NCBI GenBank assembly: GCA_965217125.1
Contig: OZ244244.1
Location: 62,001 to 126,000 of the forward strand
Direction: 5' to 3'
Length of the DNA: 64,000 nt
DNA from: JAAOIF01 sp965217125
Lineage (GTDB): Bacteria > Pseudomonadota > Gammaproteobacteria > PS1 > Pseudothioglobaceae
Shown here: positions 35,731 to 44,450 of the stretch, piece after piece
Layout: the number at the start of each line of letters is the position of its first letter
How positions within the stretch are numbered: the first letter of the stretch is position 1
Program-made: the position numbers and the translations under genes
Notes under the pieces: generated by a model
The model's database searches: none
What the model was told of the DNA's origin: nothing
Seen by the model: only the letters and a program-made list of their open reading frames with translations

Positions 35731-37377
35731 TCAAGGGCAGACTTTGTGCAAGTTTTTAACTATTTCCTCTTGTAATTTGACTTTATGCTGCCGAGCAAAA
35801 AACAATGCCTGTTTAGCTTGTCTACATTGTTTTAATGAGGTGAATACATGTATTTTTCCATTGTGGGGGTTAGCATTAGTAGGGTTGATTTTAACTGCTT
35901 GATTAAAACTATCTAAGGCTTGCTGATATTTTTTCTGTTTGACATAGGACAAACCTTTATTGTAAATAACTTCACCTGCTTTAGAATGTTTTTTATGGTA
36001 AAGATTAATCGCCTTATCAAAATACACCCGTGCTTGCTGATATTGTTTTAATTTTGATAAATGTATTCCTATATTATTAAAATTTGTAGCTAAACCCTCA
36101 TGTGCGTAACTTGGTGTTATTTCATAATTTATAGCATGTGACCATAATTTAAGGGGGTTTTGCCAAATTGGAATTTGCCTAAATACTGACAATGATGCGA
36201 AAATTAACAAAACACTAAGCAACCCAACACGCCAATATTTTATATCTGCTAAATTAGCAATAACTAAGGCCGTGCCAATCATAGCAAAATAAATATACCT
36301 ATCTGCCACTAAAGAATGTTTTTGAAAAGAAAAATCAACAAAACCCGAAGTAGTGAAAAACCCAGCAATAAATAGAGCAGCAGCAAACACCAGTAAAGGC
36401 TGAGTTTTGCGCCTCAGCCACAAAAAATAGCTCAATCCAGTTGGCACTAAAGCCAAAGGATAAAACCACCATTGCACGCTAATAAATTTTGGTGAAAGTG
36501 TATAAGATACACTTAAGTGATAAGGGTAAATTATTTTGTAAAGATAAAAAACAATGCTATCAAGCCAAGCAAAAGGGCGTTGCCAAAAGGCAAGGGCATA
36601 TTCAGACATATAAATATTAAATTTGGATTGAACTGAGTGGGCAATTATCACAAAAATCAAAGCAATCAAAGCAAAAGGCAGGGTTTTCTGAATATTTTTG
36701 CCTAATTTAAAACCAAAATGAAAATAATTAATGATAAATACAAAAGGCACTAACACAACCGCTGAAGGTTTGCTTAATACCGCCAAAATAAAAAACACTA
36801 ATGATAAATAAGATAGCTTTGCTGATTTTTTAAGATAATAATAACAAGATAATAAAGCAAACAAGGTGGCTAATAAATTTCTAAATTCACTTACCCAAGC
36901 CACCGCCTCTACTTGAATCGGATGCAATAAGAAAAATCCAACACCAAGCAAAACTGCCCATTTATTAACCACAAACTGCTTGAGAATAGTAAAAACCAAC
37001 AAACCATTAATAATATGTAGCACAACATTACTTAAATGTAAAACACTATTTACTGGCAATGATAGCAGTTCAGCAAGTGATTTCAACAAACCCCAGAATA
37101 GATAACTGACAGGAATATACATACCAAAATAAGGTTGAGTAAAAAGTTGGGTAAAATTCGCCCATGAAGGATGTTCAACAAAAGGATTATTTAAGTGATT
37201 AATAGGCTTAGTGATTTCATCCCAAACAAACTCAAAATCATATACTTGCAGATAAATTAGCAACGGCAAAATAACCAGCAGTGCGGTAATTATTCGATAA
37301 TCACTGCTAAATAAATCACTAAATTTAAAGCTTAGTGCTGCTGGTTTTTTGATTTTTTTTGATTTTTTTCTTTTCAT
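35731..37377 (-). CDS. TMTC-like GT-C membrane glycosyltransferase with TPRs, paralog 4
   Basis: A 548-residue family member converging with manC. The acidic pair is Asp53-Glu54 in FEFVWDEITKPI, the only copy with DE instead of DD; DE is also common in GT-C enzymes, so activity is plausible. HPIQVEAVAWVSEFRNLLAT is kept. Its first loop has NHLNNPFVEHPSW, differing from all sisters. Two TPRs and a terminal HKVCP follow. It lies 21 nt after paralog 5. Confidence 0.78.
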   Translation of the reverse strand: MKRKKSKKIKKPAALSFKFSDLFSSDYRIITALLVILPLLIYLQVYDFEFVWDEITKPINHLNNPFVEHPSWANFTQLFTQPYFGMYIPVSYLFWGLLKSLAELLSLPVNSVLHLSNVVLHIINGLLVFTILKQFVVNKWAVLLGVGFFLLHPIQVEAVAWVSEFRNLLATLFALLSCYYYLKKSAKLSYLSLVFFILAVLSKPSAVVLVPFVFIINYFHFGFKLGKNIQKTLPFALIALIFVIIAHSVQSKFNIYMSEYALAFWQRPFAWLDSIVFYLYKIIYPYHLSVSYTLSPKFISVQWWFYPLALVPTGLSYFLWLRRKTQPLLVFAAALFIAGFFTTSGFVDFSFQKHSLVADRYIYFAMIGTALVIANLADIKYWRVGLLSVLLIFASLSVFRQIPIWQNPLKLWSHAINYEITPSYAHEGLATNFNNIGIHLSKLKQYQQARVYFDKAINLYHKKHSKAGEVIYNKGLSYVKQKKYQQALDSFNQAVKINPTNANPHNGKIHVFTSLKQCRQAKQALFFARQHKVKLQEEIVKNLHKVCP

Positions 37378-37398
37378 TTTAAGGATTTTACTTAAAAA

Positions 37399-39051
37399 TC
37401 AAGGGCAAACTTTGTGCAAATTTTTAACTATTTCCTCTTGTAATTTAATTTTATGTTGCTGGGCGAAAACCGCTGCCTGTTTAGCTTTTTTGCACTGTTT
37501 TAATAAGATTAATAGATGTATTTTTATATTGTTAGCATCGGCATAATTAGGGCTGATTTTAATGGCTTGCTTAGAATAATCTAAGGCTTGTGGATATTTT
37601 TCCTGCCTGAGATGGGATACGCTTTTGTTGTAAAAAGTTCTACTTAATTCAGGATTTTTTTTAGGATAGAGATTAATCGCCTTATTAAAATACACATCAG
37701 CCTGTTGATATTGTTTTAAAGCTACTAAAGAGCTTCCTATATTATTAAAATTTGCAGCTAAATTATTGCGCGCATAACTCGGTGTTACTTCATAATTCAT
37801 ACTATGAGACCACAATTTTAATGGATTTTTCCACACTGGAATTTGCCTAAATGCCGATAAAACGGCAAAAATTAGTAAAACACCAAGCAATAAAACCTGC
37901 CAATATTTTCTATCTGCTAAATTAGCAACGGCTAAGGCAACACCAATCATCGCAAAATAAACATACCTATCTGCTACTAATGAAAATTTTTGAAAAGAAA
38001 AATCAACAAAACCCGAAGTAGTAAAAAATCCAGCCACAAATAGTGCAACAGCAAACAGCAATATTGGCTGAGTTTTGCGCCTCAGCCACAACAAGTAGCC
38101 CAAAGCCAAAGGCACTAAAGCCAACGGATAAAACCACCATTGTTGGGTAATAAATTTTGTTGAAAGCATATAAGATGCACTTAAATGATAAGGGTAAATT
38201 ATTTTGTAAAGATAAAACACAATACTATCAAGCCAAGCAAATGGGCGTTGCCAAAAAGCCAACGAATATTGTGCAAAATCAACCTTAATACCAAGTTGCA
38301 CCGAGTTGGCAATTAGCACAAAAACCAAAGCAATCAGTGCAAAAGGCAGGGTTTTCTGAATATTTTTGCCTAATTTAAAATCATAATAAAAATAATTAAT
38401 GATAAATATAAAAGGCACTAACACAACTGCTGAAGGCTTGCTTAATGCCGCTAAAACAAAAAATATTAATGCTAAATAAGATAAATTTGCTTGGTTTTTA
38501 AGGTAATAATATAAAGACAACAAAACAAATAAAGTGGCTAATAATCCGCGAAATTCACTAACAAAAGCCACTGCTTCTACCTGAATCGGATGCAATAGAA
38601 AAAACCCAACTCCAAGCAAAACCGCCCATTTATTAACTACAAACTGCTTGAGAATAGTAAAAACCAACAAACCATTAATAATATGCACCACAACATTACT
38701 GAGATGTAGCACGCTATTAAGCGGCAAGGATAACAGTTCAGCAAGTGCTTTGAGTATGCCCCACAGCAGGTAGCTAACAGGAATATACATACTAAAAAAC
38801 GGCTGAGTAAAAAGCTGAGTAAAACTCGCCCATGAAGGGTTTTGCACAAATAGATTTTTTAGATGTCCTAAGATTGAATTACCCTTATCATCCCAAAGCA
38901 ACTCAAAATCATAAACTTGTGCATAAATTAACAACGGCAAAATAACCAGCAACGCGGTAATTATTCGATAATCAGCACTAAATAAATCACTAAATTGAAA
39001 GCTTAGAGTTACTGGTTTTTTACTGTTTTTTGAGCGTTTTTTTCTTTTCAT
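37399..39051 (-). CDS. TMTC-like GT-C membrane glycosyltransferase with TPRs, paralog 5
   Basis: A 550-residue member and the first of the two-gene block. The acidic pair is Asp54-Asp55 in FELLWDDKGNSILGHL. It shares its SVQLG-type luminal loop with paralog 3 and its C-terminal KIKLQEEIVKNLHKVCP with paralog 4, again suggesting exchange between copies. The first-loop MYIPVSYLLWGILKALAELL and HPIQVEAVAF signature are as in sisters. Confidence 0.78.
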   Translation of the reverse strand: MKRKKRSKNSKKPVTLSFQFSDLFSADYRIITALLVILPLLIYAQVYDFELLWDDKGNSILGHLKNLFVQNPSWASFTQLFTQPFFSMYIPVSYLLWGILKALAELLSLPLNSVLHLSNVVVHIINGLLVFTILKQFVVNKWAVLLGVGFFLLHPIQVEAVAFVSEFRGLLATLFVLLSLYYYLKNQANLSYLALIFFVLAALSKPSAVVLVPFIFIINYFYYDFKLGKNIQKTLPFALIALVFVLIANSVQLGIKVDFAQYSLAFWQRPFAWLDSIVFYLYKIIYPYHLSASYMLSTKFITQQWWFYPLALVPLALGYLLWLRRKTQPILLFAVALFVAGFFTTSGFVDFSFQKFSLVADRYVYFAMIGVALAVANLADRKYWQVLLLGVLLIFAVLSAFRQIPVWKNPLKLWSHSMNYEVTPSYARNNLAANFNNIGSSLVALKQYQQADVYFNKAINLYPKKNPELSRTFYNKSVSHLRQEKYPQALDYSKQAIKISPNYADANNIKIHLLILLKQCKKAKQAAVFAQQHKIKLQEEIVKNLHKVCP

Positions 39052-39178
39052 TTTAAGAATTTTACCTAAAAAAATAGCTTAAATTATTGATGTATAAAGC
39101 CGCATGTATTTAGGTGAAAAGGATATTTATTAGATGTTTATTGGTGCATTTTCTTCGTTAAATTATAAGAGTTTAGCT

Positions 39179-39943
39179 TTAATAATTGTAAGTAAAATCC
39201 CTATCATATTTTGCTAAATTAATTCTAAAAAATACACTGATATACCCCCAATAGCTAACCAGACTATATTCTGCCAGATACTCTGTTTTTAATGAAGACC
39301 AAGAGTACCATTTTTTCGATTCTTCTCTGACAGCATGTTCTTTTTGTGCTTTTAATTCACGCGATACCCTCTCAATATCAGCTCTTTTATCAGAAATAAA
39401 ATCAAGAATATTTAAAGATTCAAACGCTGGTTCTAGATAAAGTGAAACAATTTGCGTGTCATGCTTAGCCCCTTCACCAAGTTTATTATCAAGTATTTTC
39501 GCCAACTCTAACTTATCAGAAGTTTGGCGTATTTTATTATGCATTTGTTCATACATTTCCCCATTATCTACCATGCGTAAACATTCTTGGTCTTCTTGTT
39601 CAAGCAGTTTTTTAACCGCATCCAACATTTCAATACATAAATATTTAGATGTATCTAAAACCGCTCTTTGAAGATGTCCTTCCATTTTTTTTAATTGATC
39701 TGTGTTTCTATTTGAGGAGTCAGATACATAACGCATAAAATGGTCTAATGCATTTCTATATTCATTCCAAACTTGAAATGGAATTTGTCTTATTTTAACT
39801 TCAAATATAGCGACCATATTTCTTGCTATAACATATAAATAAACGGAATGCTCATAGTCTTGACCTGCTTTATTAGAAAGTAGTTTGGCAGATTCTAGCA
39901 AATCATTTGCTTTTCTAAATAATTTTTGCTCATTATGTGTCAT
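39179..39943 (-). CDS. HEPN-like/coiled-coil hypothetical protein
   Basis: A 254-residue mostly helical protein I do not recognise by name. EYRNALDHFMRYV gives Arg63-Asn64...His68, a possible HEPN RX4H motif. Coiled-coil segments follow (about 85-130 and 190-215), and a C-terminal hydrophobic patch (SLVSYWGYISVFF). A terminator lies directly upstream, so it is transcribed separately from the small gene before it. It could be an RNase-type toxin, but the motif also occurs in unrelated helical proteins. Confidence 0.55.
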   Translation of the reverse strand: MTHNEQKLFRKANDLLESAKLLSNKAGQDYEHSVYLYVIARNMVAIFEVKIRQIPFQVWNEYRNALDHFMRYVSDSSNRNTDQLKKMEGHLQRAVLDTSKYLCIEMLDAVKKLLEQEDQECLRMVDNGEMYEQMHNKIRQTSDKLELAKILDNKLGEGAKHDTQIVSLYLEPAFESLNILDFISDKRADIERVSRELKAQKEHAVREESKKWYSWSSLKTEYLAEYSLVSYWGYISVFFRINLAKYDRDFTYNY

Positions 39944-39958
39944 AAAACACTACTTGTT

Positions 39959-39983
39959 AAAAAGCACCTATACAAGGTGCTTT
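39959..39983 (-). terminator. Rho-independent terminator
   Basis: The perfect 10-bp stem AAAAGCACCT/AGGTGCTTTT with a 5-nt loop has T runs on both strands. It follows the 62-residue gene on the minus strand and precedes the HEPN-like gene. Confidence 0.85.
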
Positions 39984-40003
39984 TAATTAAATATAATTTT
40001 TTC

Positions 40004-40192
40004 TTATTTATCAAATCGATATACTCGATCCAAAAGAACACTTCCTTGATGTGGAACTCTAGGGTCTAACTTTGTTAAAGGAAAGGACATAATATCCTTC
40101 GGCTCTAAATCTTTAAGGTCAGAATTCCAAAAATTTACGGCTTTTTTTGTTAGATTTACATCTAAGTTATCATTTTTTTTGTGATTCAACAT
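40004..40192 (-). CDS. Small orphan protein, 62 residues
   Basis: A charged 62-residue frame starting MLNHKKNDNLDVNLTKKAV and ending GSVLLDRVYRFDK. There is no signal peptide or membrane helix and no recognised family. No clear Shine-Dalgarno is present. It is followed 20 nt later by a strong terminator and preceded by a 51-codon frame with a consensus-like promoter, which supports a real short operon. An antitoxin role is only a guess. Confidence 0.45.
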   Translation of the reverse strand: MLNHKKNDNLDVNLTKKAVNFWNSDLKDLEPKDIMSFPLTKLDPRVPHQGSVLLDRVYRFDK

Positions 40193-40224
40193 ATATATTG
40201 TCTAATATTAAAAGTCAAAAAGTG

Positions 40225-40380
40225 CTAAAAACCTACCATATAGCTCTTTATTAAAAATAAAAAGGCAAGATTATACACAATTACCTTTACTCTGTAAATA
40301 AAGAAATCTACACACAGATGTGAGTCTATACTCAAAATATTTTTAAAACCAAATAAATTAATTTCTTTTACTAAATACAT
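40225..40380 (-). CDS. Possible 51-residue small protein
   Basis: A frame starting MYLVKEINLFGFKN with a hydrophobic C-terminal third (VIVYNLAFLFLIKSY), preceded by a GAGGAAA ribosome site and, further up, a TTGACA promoter. It ends 33 nt before the 62-residue gene. Composition is AT-rich, so chance is possible; the promoter and ribosome site raise the odds. Confidence 0.4.
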   Translation of the reverse strand: MYLVKEINLFGFKNILSIDSHLCVDFFIYRVKVIVYNLAFLFLIKSYMVGF

Positions 40381-40429
40381 ATAATTTCCTCAATAACTAT
40401 ACATTTACTAAAATTAATGTGCATGTGAA

Positions 40430-40458
40430 AAAATATACCATAATATTTGTATTGTCAA
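40430..40458 (-). promoter_or_regulatory. Sigma-70-like promoter
   Basis: A perfect TTGACA -35 box is followed after 17 nt by TATTTT (or after 15 nt by TATATT) on the minus strand, about 50 nt upstream of the 51-codon frame. It probably drives the small genes ending at the 39.97-kb terminator. Confidence 0.55.
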
Positions 40459-40556
40459 CCTCTGATTGGCAAAAAAATAATTTATGTAAAAAATGTCAGT
40501 TTTTGGCTTAACAGCAATACTTTAAGGAAAGTAAAACTTTTAATAGGGGTGAGTTA

Positions 40557-40607
40557 TTAACATTTTTTTAGTGATTTTTTTAAAATTATTGGTATTTTTC
40601 TTTTCAT
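40557..40607 (-). pseudogene. 5' relic of a TMTC-like paralog at array edge
   Basis: MKRKIPIILKKSLKKC then stop. The start region shares 19 identical nt (CTTAAAATGAAAAGAAAAA) with the true family starts. It lies 10 nt after comM, marking the upstream edge of the original gene family before the small genes at 39.2-40.4 kb intervened. The rest of the 40.4-40.6 kb stretch is AT-rich and shows nothing else. Confidence 0.5.
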
Positions 40608-40616
40608 TTTAAGTTT

Positions 40617-42125
40617 TTAACTATCAAACCGCCGATACCCGACCGCTTCAATCAAATGTGGTTTATTGACTGTTGGGCTGTCTTGTAAATCGGCAATGGT
40701 TCTGGCGACTTTTAAAATGCGGTGGTAGCCTCTGGCAGAGAGGGAAAGTTTGTCAATTACACTGGATAATAGTTGTTGGTTGTCCTGGTTTAGTGGCACT
40801 AATTTTTCTACTTCATCGCTTATGAGTTTGTCGTTGGCTTTGCCTTGTCTTTGTAGTTGAGTGTTGTGTGCTTTGATGACTCTTTGCCTGATGACCTCAC
40901 TGCTATCAGGTTTTTCTGCAGTTTGATTAAGCAACACTTCTTTAGGCAATAGTGGCACACTCAGCACCATATCAATTCTATCTAATAGTGGGCCTGATAT
41001 TTTATTTTTGTATTTGCTAATTTGGTCGGCGGTGCAATGGCATTTAGCCGTGCCATCGCCATAAAATCCACAGGGGCAAGGATTCATTGCTGAGATAAGT
41101 TGAAAGTTTGCTGGAAAAACCACTTGCTGAGCGGCGCGTGAAAGGTGAATCTCGCCATTTTCTAAGGGTTGGCGCAAAACTTCTAACACATGGCGCGGGA
41201 ATTCTGGCAATTCATCCAAAAATAATACGCCCTCATGAGCTAAGGAAATCTCACCGGGTTTTGGGTTTGAACCACCGCCAACTAACGCTACAGCCGAAGA
41301 TGAATGATGCGGACTACGAAATGGGCGCACTTTGATTTGCCCTAAATCAAGCGCTTTACCAGCAACTGAATAAATGGCAGCGCGTTGCAACGCCTTATCG
41401 GTATTTAGCGGTGGCATAATAGAACTCAAGCGCTCTGCTAACATGGTTTTACCTGAGCCCGGCGTGCCAATCATCAGCAGATTATGCCCACCACAAGCGG
41501 CAATTTCTAATGCGCGTTTGGCATGATATTGACCTTTTACTTGGGAAAAATCATACTTATATTCAGGCTGTGTGTTGCTCAGATTAGGTTTTAATCGCTC
41601 GACCTCAGCAACGCCTTGCAAAAATTCGCAAACTTTAAATAAATGATGGCACGGATAAATAATCGCATCATCAACCAAGCTGTATTGGCTGACGGCTTGT
41701 TGTGGTAAGACTACAGGGTGTTTTGCTTGAGTGCCAGCGATAACTGCTGGCAACAGTCCATCGGTGTTTCGCAGCGAGCCATCCAAGCCTAACTCGCCAT
41801 AAAATTCAAATTGCTCAATATTGATGTTTGCTTTGATTTGCTCGGATGCCAGTAGCAACCCAATGGCAATTGGCAAGTCATACCGCCCGCCACTTTTAGG
41901 CAAATTAGCAGGCGCAAGACTAACGGTAATGCGCCCCTTAGGAAATTTGAATTTTGAGGTCATAATCGCACTGCGGACACGGTCTTTACTTTCACGCACC
42001 GCACCTTCGGGCAGCCCAACAATAGAAAATCCGGGCAAACCACCAGAAATATGCACTTCAATAGTTACTAATGGCGCTTCAAGCCCAGTGCTAGCACGGG
42101 CAAATAATTTACTCAATCTACTCAT
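40617..42125 (-). CDS. comM: ComM/YifB Mg-chelatase-like AAA ATPase
   Basis: A 502-residue hexameric helicase: N-terminal Lon-like fold with GLPGFSIVGLPEGAVRES, Walker A LMIGTPGSGKTMLAERL, Walker B VLFLDELPEF, and a Cys cluster (NPCPCGFYGDGTAKCHC). ComM promotes branch migration during natural transformation. The start MSRLSKLF at 42125 overlaps the tsaD stop (ATGA). Confidence 0.94.
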   Translation of the reverse strand: MSRLSKLFARASTGLEAPLVTIEVHISGGLPGFSIVGLPEGAVRESKDRVRSAIMTSKFKFPKGRITVSLAPANLPKSGGRYDLPIAIGLLLASEQIKANINIEQFEFYGELGLDGSLRNTDGLLPAVIAGTQAKHPVVLPQQAVSQYSLVDDAIIYPCHHLFKVCEFLQGVAEVERLKPNLSNTQPEYKYDFSQVKGQYHAKRALEIAACGGHNLLMIGTPGSGKTMLAERLSSIMPPLNTDKALQRAAIYSVAGKALDLGQIKVRPFRSPHHSSSAVALVGGGSNPKPGEISLAHEGVLFLDELPEFPRHVLEVLRQPLENGEIHLSRAAQQVVFPANFQLISAMNPCPCGFYGDGTAKCHCTADQISKYKNKISGPLLDRIDMVLSVPLLPKEVLLNQTAEKPDSSEVIRQRVIKAHNTQLQRQGKANDKLISDEVEKLVPLNQDNQQLLSSVIDKLSLSARGYHRILKVARTIADLQDSPTVNKPHLIEAVGYRRFDS

Positions 42126-43165
42126 ATTTTTAGCAAATCCTCTAACGACCACCTCGGTTGAATGTTGATTTCATTATTGTTATCTTGTTGCTTTTGAGTT
42201 AAACGCAAATGCCCAGCCAGTGCAATCATCGCACCATTATCGGTGCAAAATTCTTGGCGTGGATAAAACACGCTTACGCCTATTTTACTAGCCATTTCAT
42301 CTAATGTTTTGCGTAAGGATAAATTAGCACTTACCCCACCGGCGACCAGCAAAGTTTTATAATTAGTTTGTGCTAAAGCGCGCCTGCATTTAATCATCAG
42401 GGTTTGTGTGGCAGCAACTTCAAAAGCTTTGGCAATACCTGCTTTTTGTGTTGGATGTTTAGCAAAGGTGTTGCGTGCAAAGGTTTTTAAACCGCTAAAA
42501 CTAAAATCCAGCCCAGGACGGTTGGTCATCGGGCGTGGAAATGTAAAATTTGACTCATCTACTTGCTCGGCAAGTGCTGCTAAAGCAGGGCCGCCGGGAT
42601 AGCCTAAATTTAGTATTTTAGCAGTTTTGTCAAAGGCTTCACCCACCGCGTCATCTAAGGATTCACCTAAAATTTGATACTGACCAACCCCTTTAACATC
42701 AACCAATAAGGTATGCCCGCCTGAGACTAACAACGCTACAAAAGGAAAATTAGGCTTGTTATCTTCTAACAACGGTGCTAATAAATGCCCTTCCATATGA
42801 TGCACCCCCAAACAAGGAATACCTAAACTCCAGGCCAACGATTTTGCCACACCAGCACCTACTAACAATGCACCTGCTAAACCGGGTCCTGCGGTGTAGG
42901 CAATGCCATTTAGGTTTTTTAGTTGTAATTTAGCATCTGCCAATACAGTTTTTAGTAGCGGCAAGGTATGTTGAATATGGTCGCGTGATGCCAGTTCTGG
43001 GACTACGCCACCATATTTACTATGGGTATCTACTTGGGAAAATAGTTGGTGTGTAAGCAATCCATAATTGTCTGAATACAGTCCAATGCCAGTTTCATCA
43101 CACGAGCTTTCTATGCCAAGCGTGATAAAATCAAGCGAAATATTTGCTGACTTATTATCTCTCAC
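42122..43165 (-). CDS. tsaD: tRNA threonylcarbamoyladenosine transferase TsaD
   Basis: A 347-residue ASKHA enzyme that transfers threonylcarbamoyl to A37 of ANN-decoding tRNAs, with TsaB and TsaE. GIESSCDETGIGLY, the metal site HHMEGHLLA and VSGGHTLLVDV are visible. It starts at a GTG sharing 4 nt with the lptB stop. The length is normal. Confidence 0.96.
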   Translation of the reverse strand: MRDNKSANISLDFITLGIESSCDETGIGLYSDNYGLLTHQLFSQVDTHSKYGGVVPELASRDHIQHTLPLLKTVLADAKLQLKNLNGIAYTAGPGLAGALLVGAGVAKSLAWSLGIPCLGVHHMEGHLLAPLLEDNKPNFPFVALLVSGGHTLLVDVKGVGQYQILGESLDDAVGEAFDKTAKILNLGYPGGPALAALAEQVDESNFTFPRPMTNRPGLDFSFSGLKTFARNTFAKHPTQKAGIAKAFEVAATQTLMIKCRRALAQTNYKTLLVAGGVSANLSLRKTLDEMASKIGVSVFYPRQEFCTDNGAMIALAGHLRLTQKQQDNNNEINIQPRWSLEDLLKI

Positions 43166-43887
43166 CCACGCTCACCTAAATACACCTCACGCACTTTATC
43201 GTTGTCAAGAATTTCCTCTCTTGAGCCTTCAGCAATAATCACGCCATTATGCAACACATAAGAATGATTACAAGTGTCTAACATTTCCCGATAGTTATGG
43301 TCGGTAATTAACACCCCAATACCCTTATCTTTAAGATGGTAAATAATTTGTTGAATATCACCCACAGAAATAGGATCAACCCCTGCAAAAGGCTCGTCTA
43401 ACAGGATGAAGGTCGGCTGCATCGCCAATGCTCTGGCAATTTCGACCCGCCGTCTTTCACCACCGGATAAACTAATGCCATCAATATGGCGAATATGTGC
43501 GATATTAAATTCTGATAATAACACCTCTAAGCGCTGTTGTCTTTGTTGTTTGTCAAAATTAGGATTAAGCTCTAAAACTGCCATAATGTTTTTTTCCACT
43601 GAGAGTTTGCGAAAAATAGAAGGCTCTTGTGGCAAATACCCCAAACCTAATTTGGCGCGTTGGTGCATTGGCAAATGGTCAATTTGCTGGTTGTTTAAGA
43701 ATACTCTGCCTGAATTCGCCTGTGTCAAGCCACAAGCAATATAAAAACAAGTGGTTTTGCCGGCACCGTTTGGCCCTAAAATACCAACTACTTCACCACT
43801 TTGCACAAAAAAAGAAGTATCGGTAACGACATCTCTACCAGCGTAAGATTTGCTAATGTTTTGGATGCTAAGAGTATTACTGGACAT
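43162..43887 (-). CDS. lptB: LPS export ABC transporter ATP-binding protein LptB
   Basis: A 241-residue ABC ATPase: Walker A GILGPNGAGKTTCFY, signature LSGGERRRVEIARAL, Walker B FILLDEPFAGVDP and switch His in VLITDHNYRE. The LGYLPQEPSIFRKLSVEKNI segment is specific to LptB, which powers LPS extraction with LptFGC. lptA/lptC and rpoN are not next to it, unlike many relatives; here tsaD and comM follow. Confidence 0.95.
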   Translation of the reverse strand: MSSNTLSIQNISKSYAGRDVVTDTSFFVQSGEVVGILGPNGAGKTTCFYIACGLTQANSGRVFLNNQQIDHLPMHQRAKLGLGYLPQEPSIFRKLSVEKNIMAVLELNPNFDKQQRQQRLEVLLSEFNIAHIRHIDGISLSGGERRRVEIARALAMQPTFILLDEPFAGVDPISVGDIQQIIYHLKDKGIGVLITDHNYREMLDTCNHSYVLHNGVIIAEGSREEILDNDKVREVYLGERG

Positions 43888-43900
43888 AATAAAAATATTG

Positions 43901-43928
43901 ATTATAATAGTTAGATTTTAACAGTTAA
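43901..43928 (-). promoter_or_regulatory. Likely lptB promoter
   Basis: A TATAAT box 14 nt before the lptB ATG is preceded after 16 nt by TTAACT, lying in the palindrome CAGTTAACTG. The resulting leader would be very short. The same 50 nt also contain the region driving the divergent bactofilin gene. Confidence 0.4.
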
Positions 43929-43937
43929 CTGATTATT

Positions 43938-44450
43938 ATGTTTAATACTAAAAAACCTAAACCTACCAAAATTAACACTTCTTCGGCACCTACCACGCTA
44001 AACAGACCTATAACACCCATAAGAGCAATAAATAACGAACAAAAATCACAAAGCAAGGCAATTATCTCCAAAGAATGCCATATTAAGGGAGACATTTCTG
44101 GCGACGATGACATCAGTATTTTTGGTAAAGTTGAAGGCACAATTTCCATCAAGAAAAATACCGTAACCATTGAAACCTCAGCCAAAATTAATGCCAATAT
44201 TTTTGCTAAAGTGGTGAATGTGAATGGTAATGTTGTTGGTAATATTGAAGCTGTTGAAAAGATTATGGTTGCTGGCAACGGTAATGTTACCGGTGATATG
44301 ATTGCCACTAAGGTTATCTTGCAAGATGGTTCTTATTTCAAGGGCAATGTTTCTATGATTGACAACAAGCCGGACCAGGTCCAGACTCAGACTCAAACTC
44401 AGACTCAAACTCAGACTGTAGCAGAGATAAATAATCAGAAGATCTATTAG
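43938..44450 (+). CDS. Bactofilin (polymer-forming cytoskeletal protein)
   Basis: A 170-residue protein with a disordered basic N-terminus and a central right-handed beta-helix (about 40-140: IKGDISGDDDISIFGKVEGT, VNVNGNVVGNIEAVEKIMVA), the bactofilin/DUF583 pattern. Bactofilins form nucleotide-independent filaments that organise envelope growth. The tail is a QT repeat (QTQTQTQTQT) from a hexanucleotide run, overlapping the birA 3' end on the other strand by 98 nt. Confidence 0.88.
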   Translation: MFNTKKPKPTKINTSSAPTTLNRPITPIRAINNEQKSQSKAIISKECHIKGDISGDDDISIFGKVEGTISIKKNTVTIETSAKINANIFAKVVNVNGNVVGNIEAVEKIMVAGNGNVTGDMIATKVILQDGSYFKGNVSMIDNKPDQVQTQTQTQTQTQTVAEINNQKIY

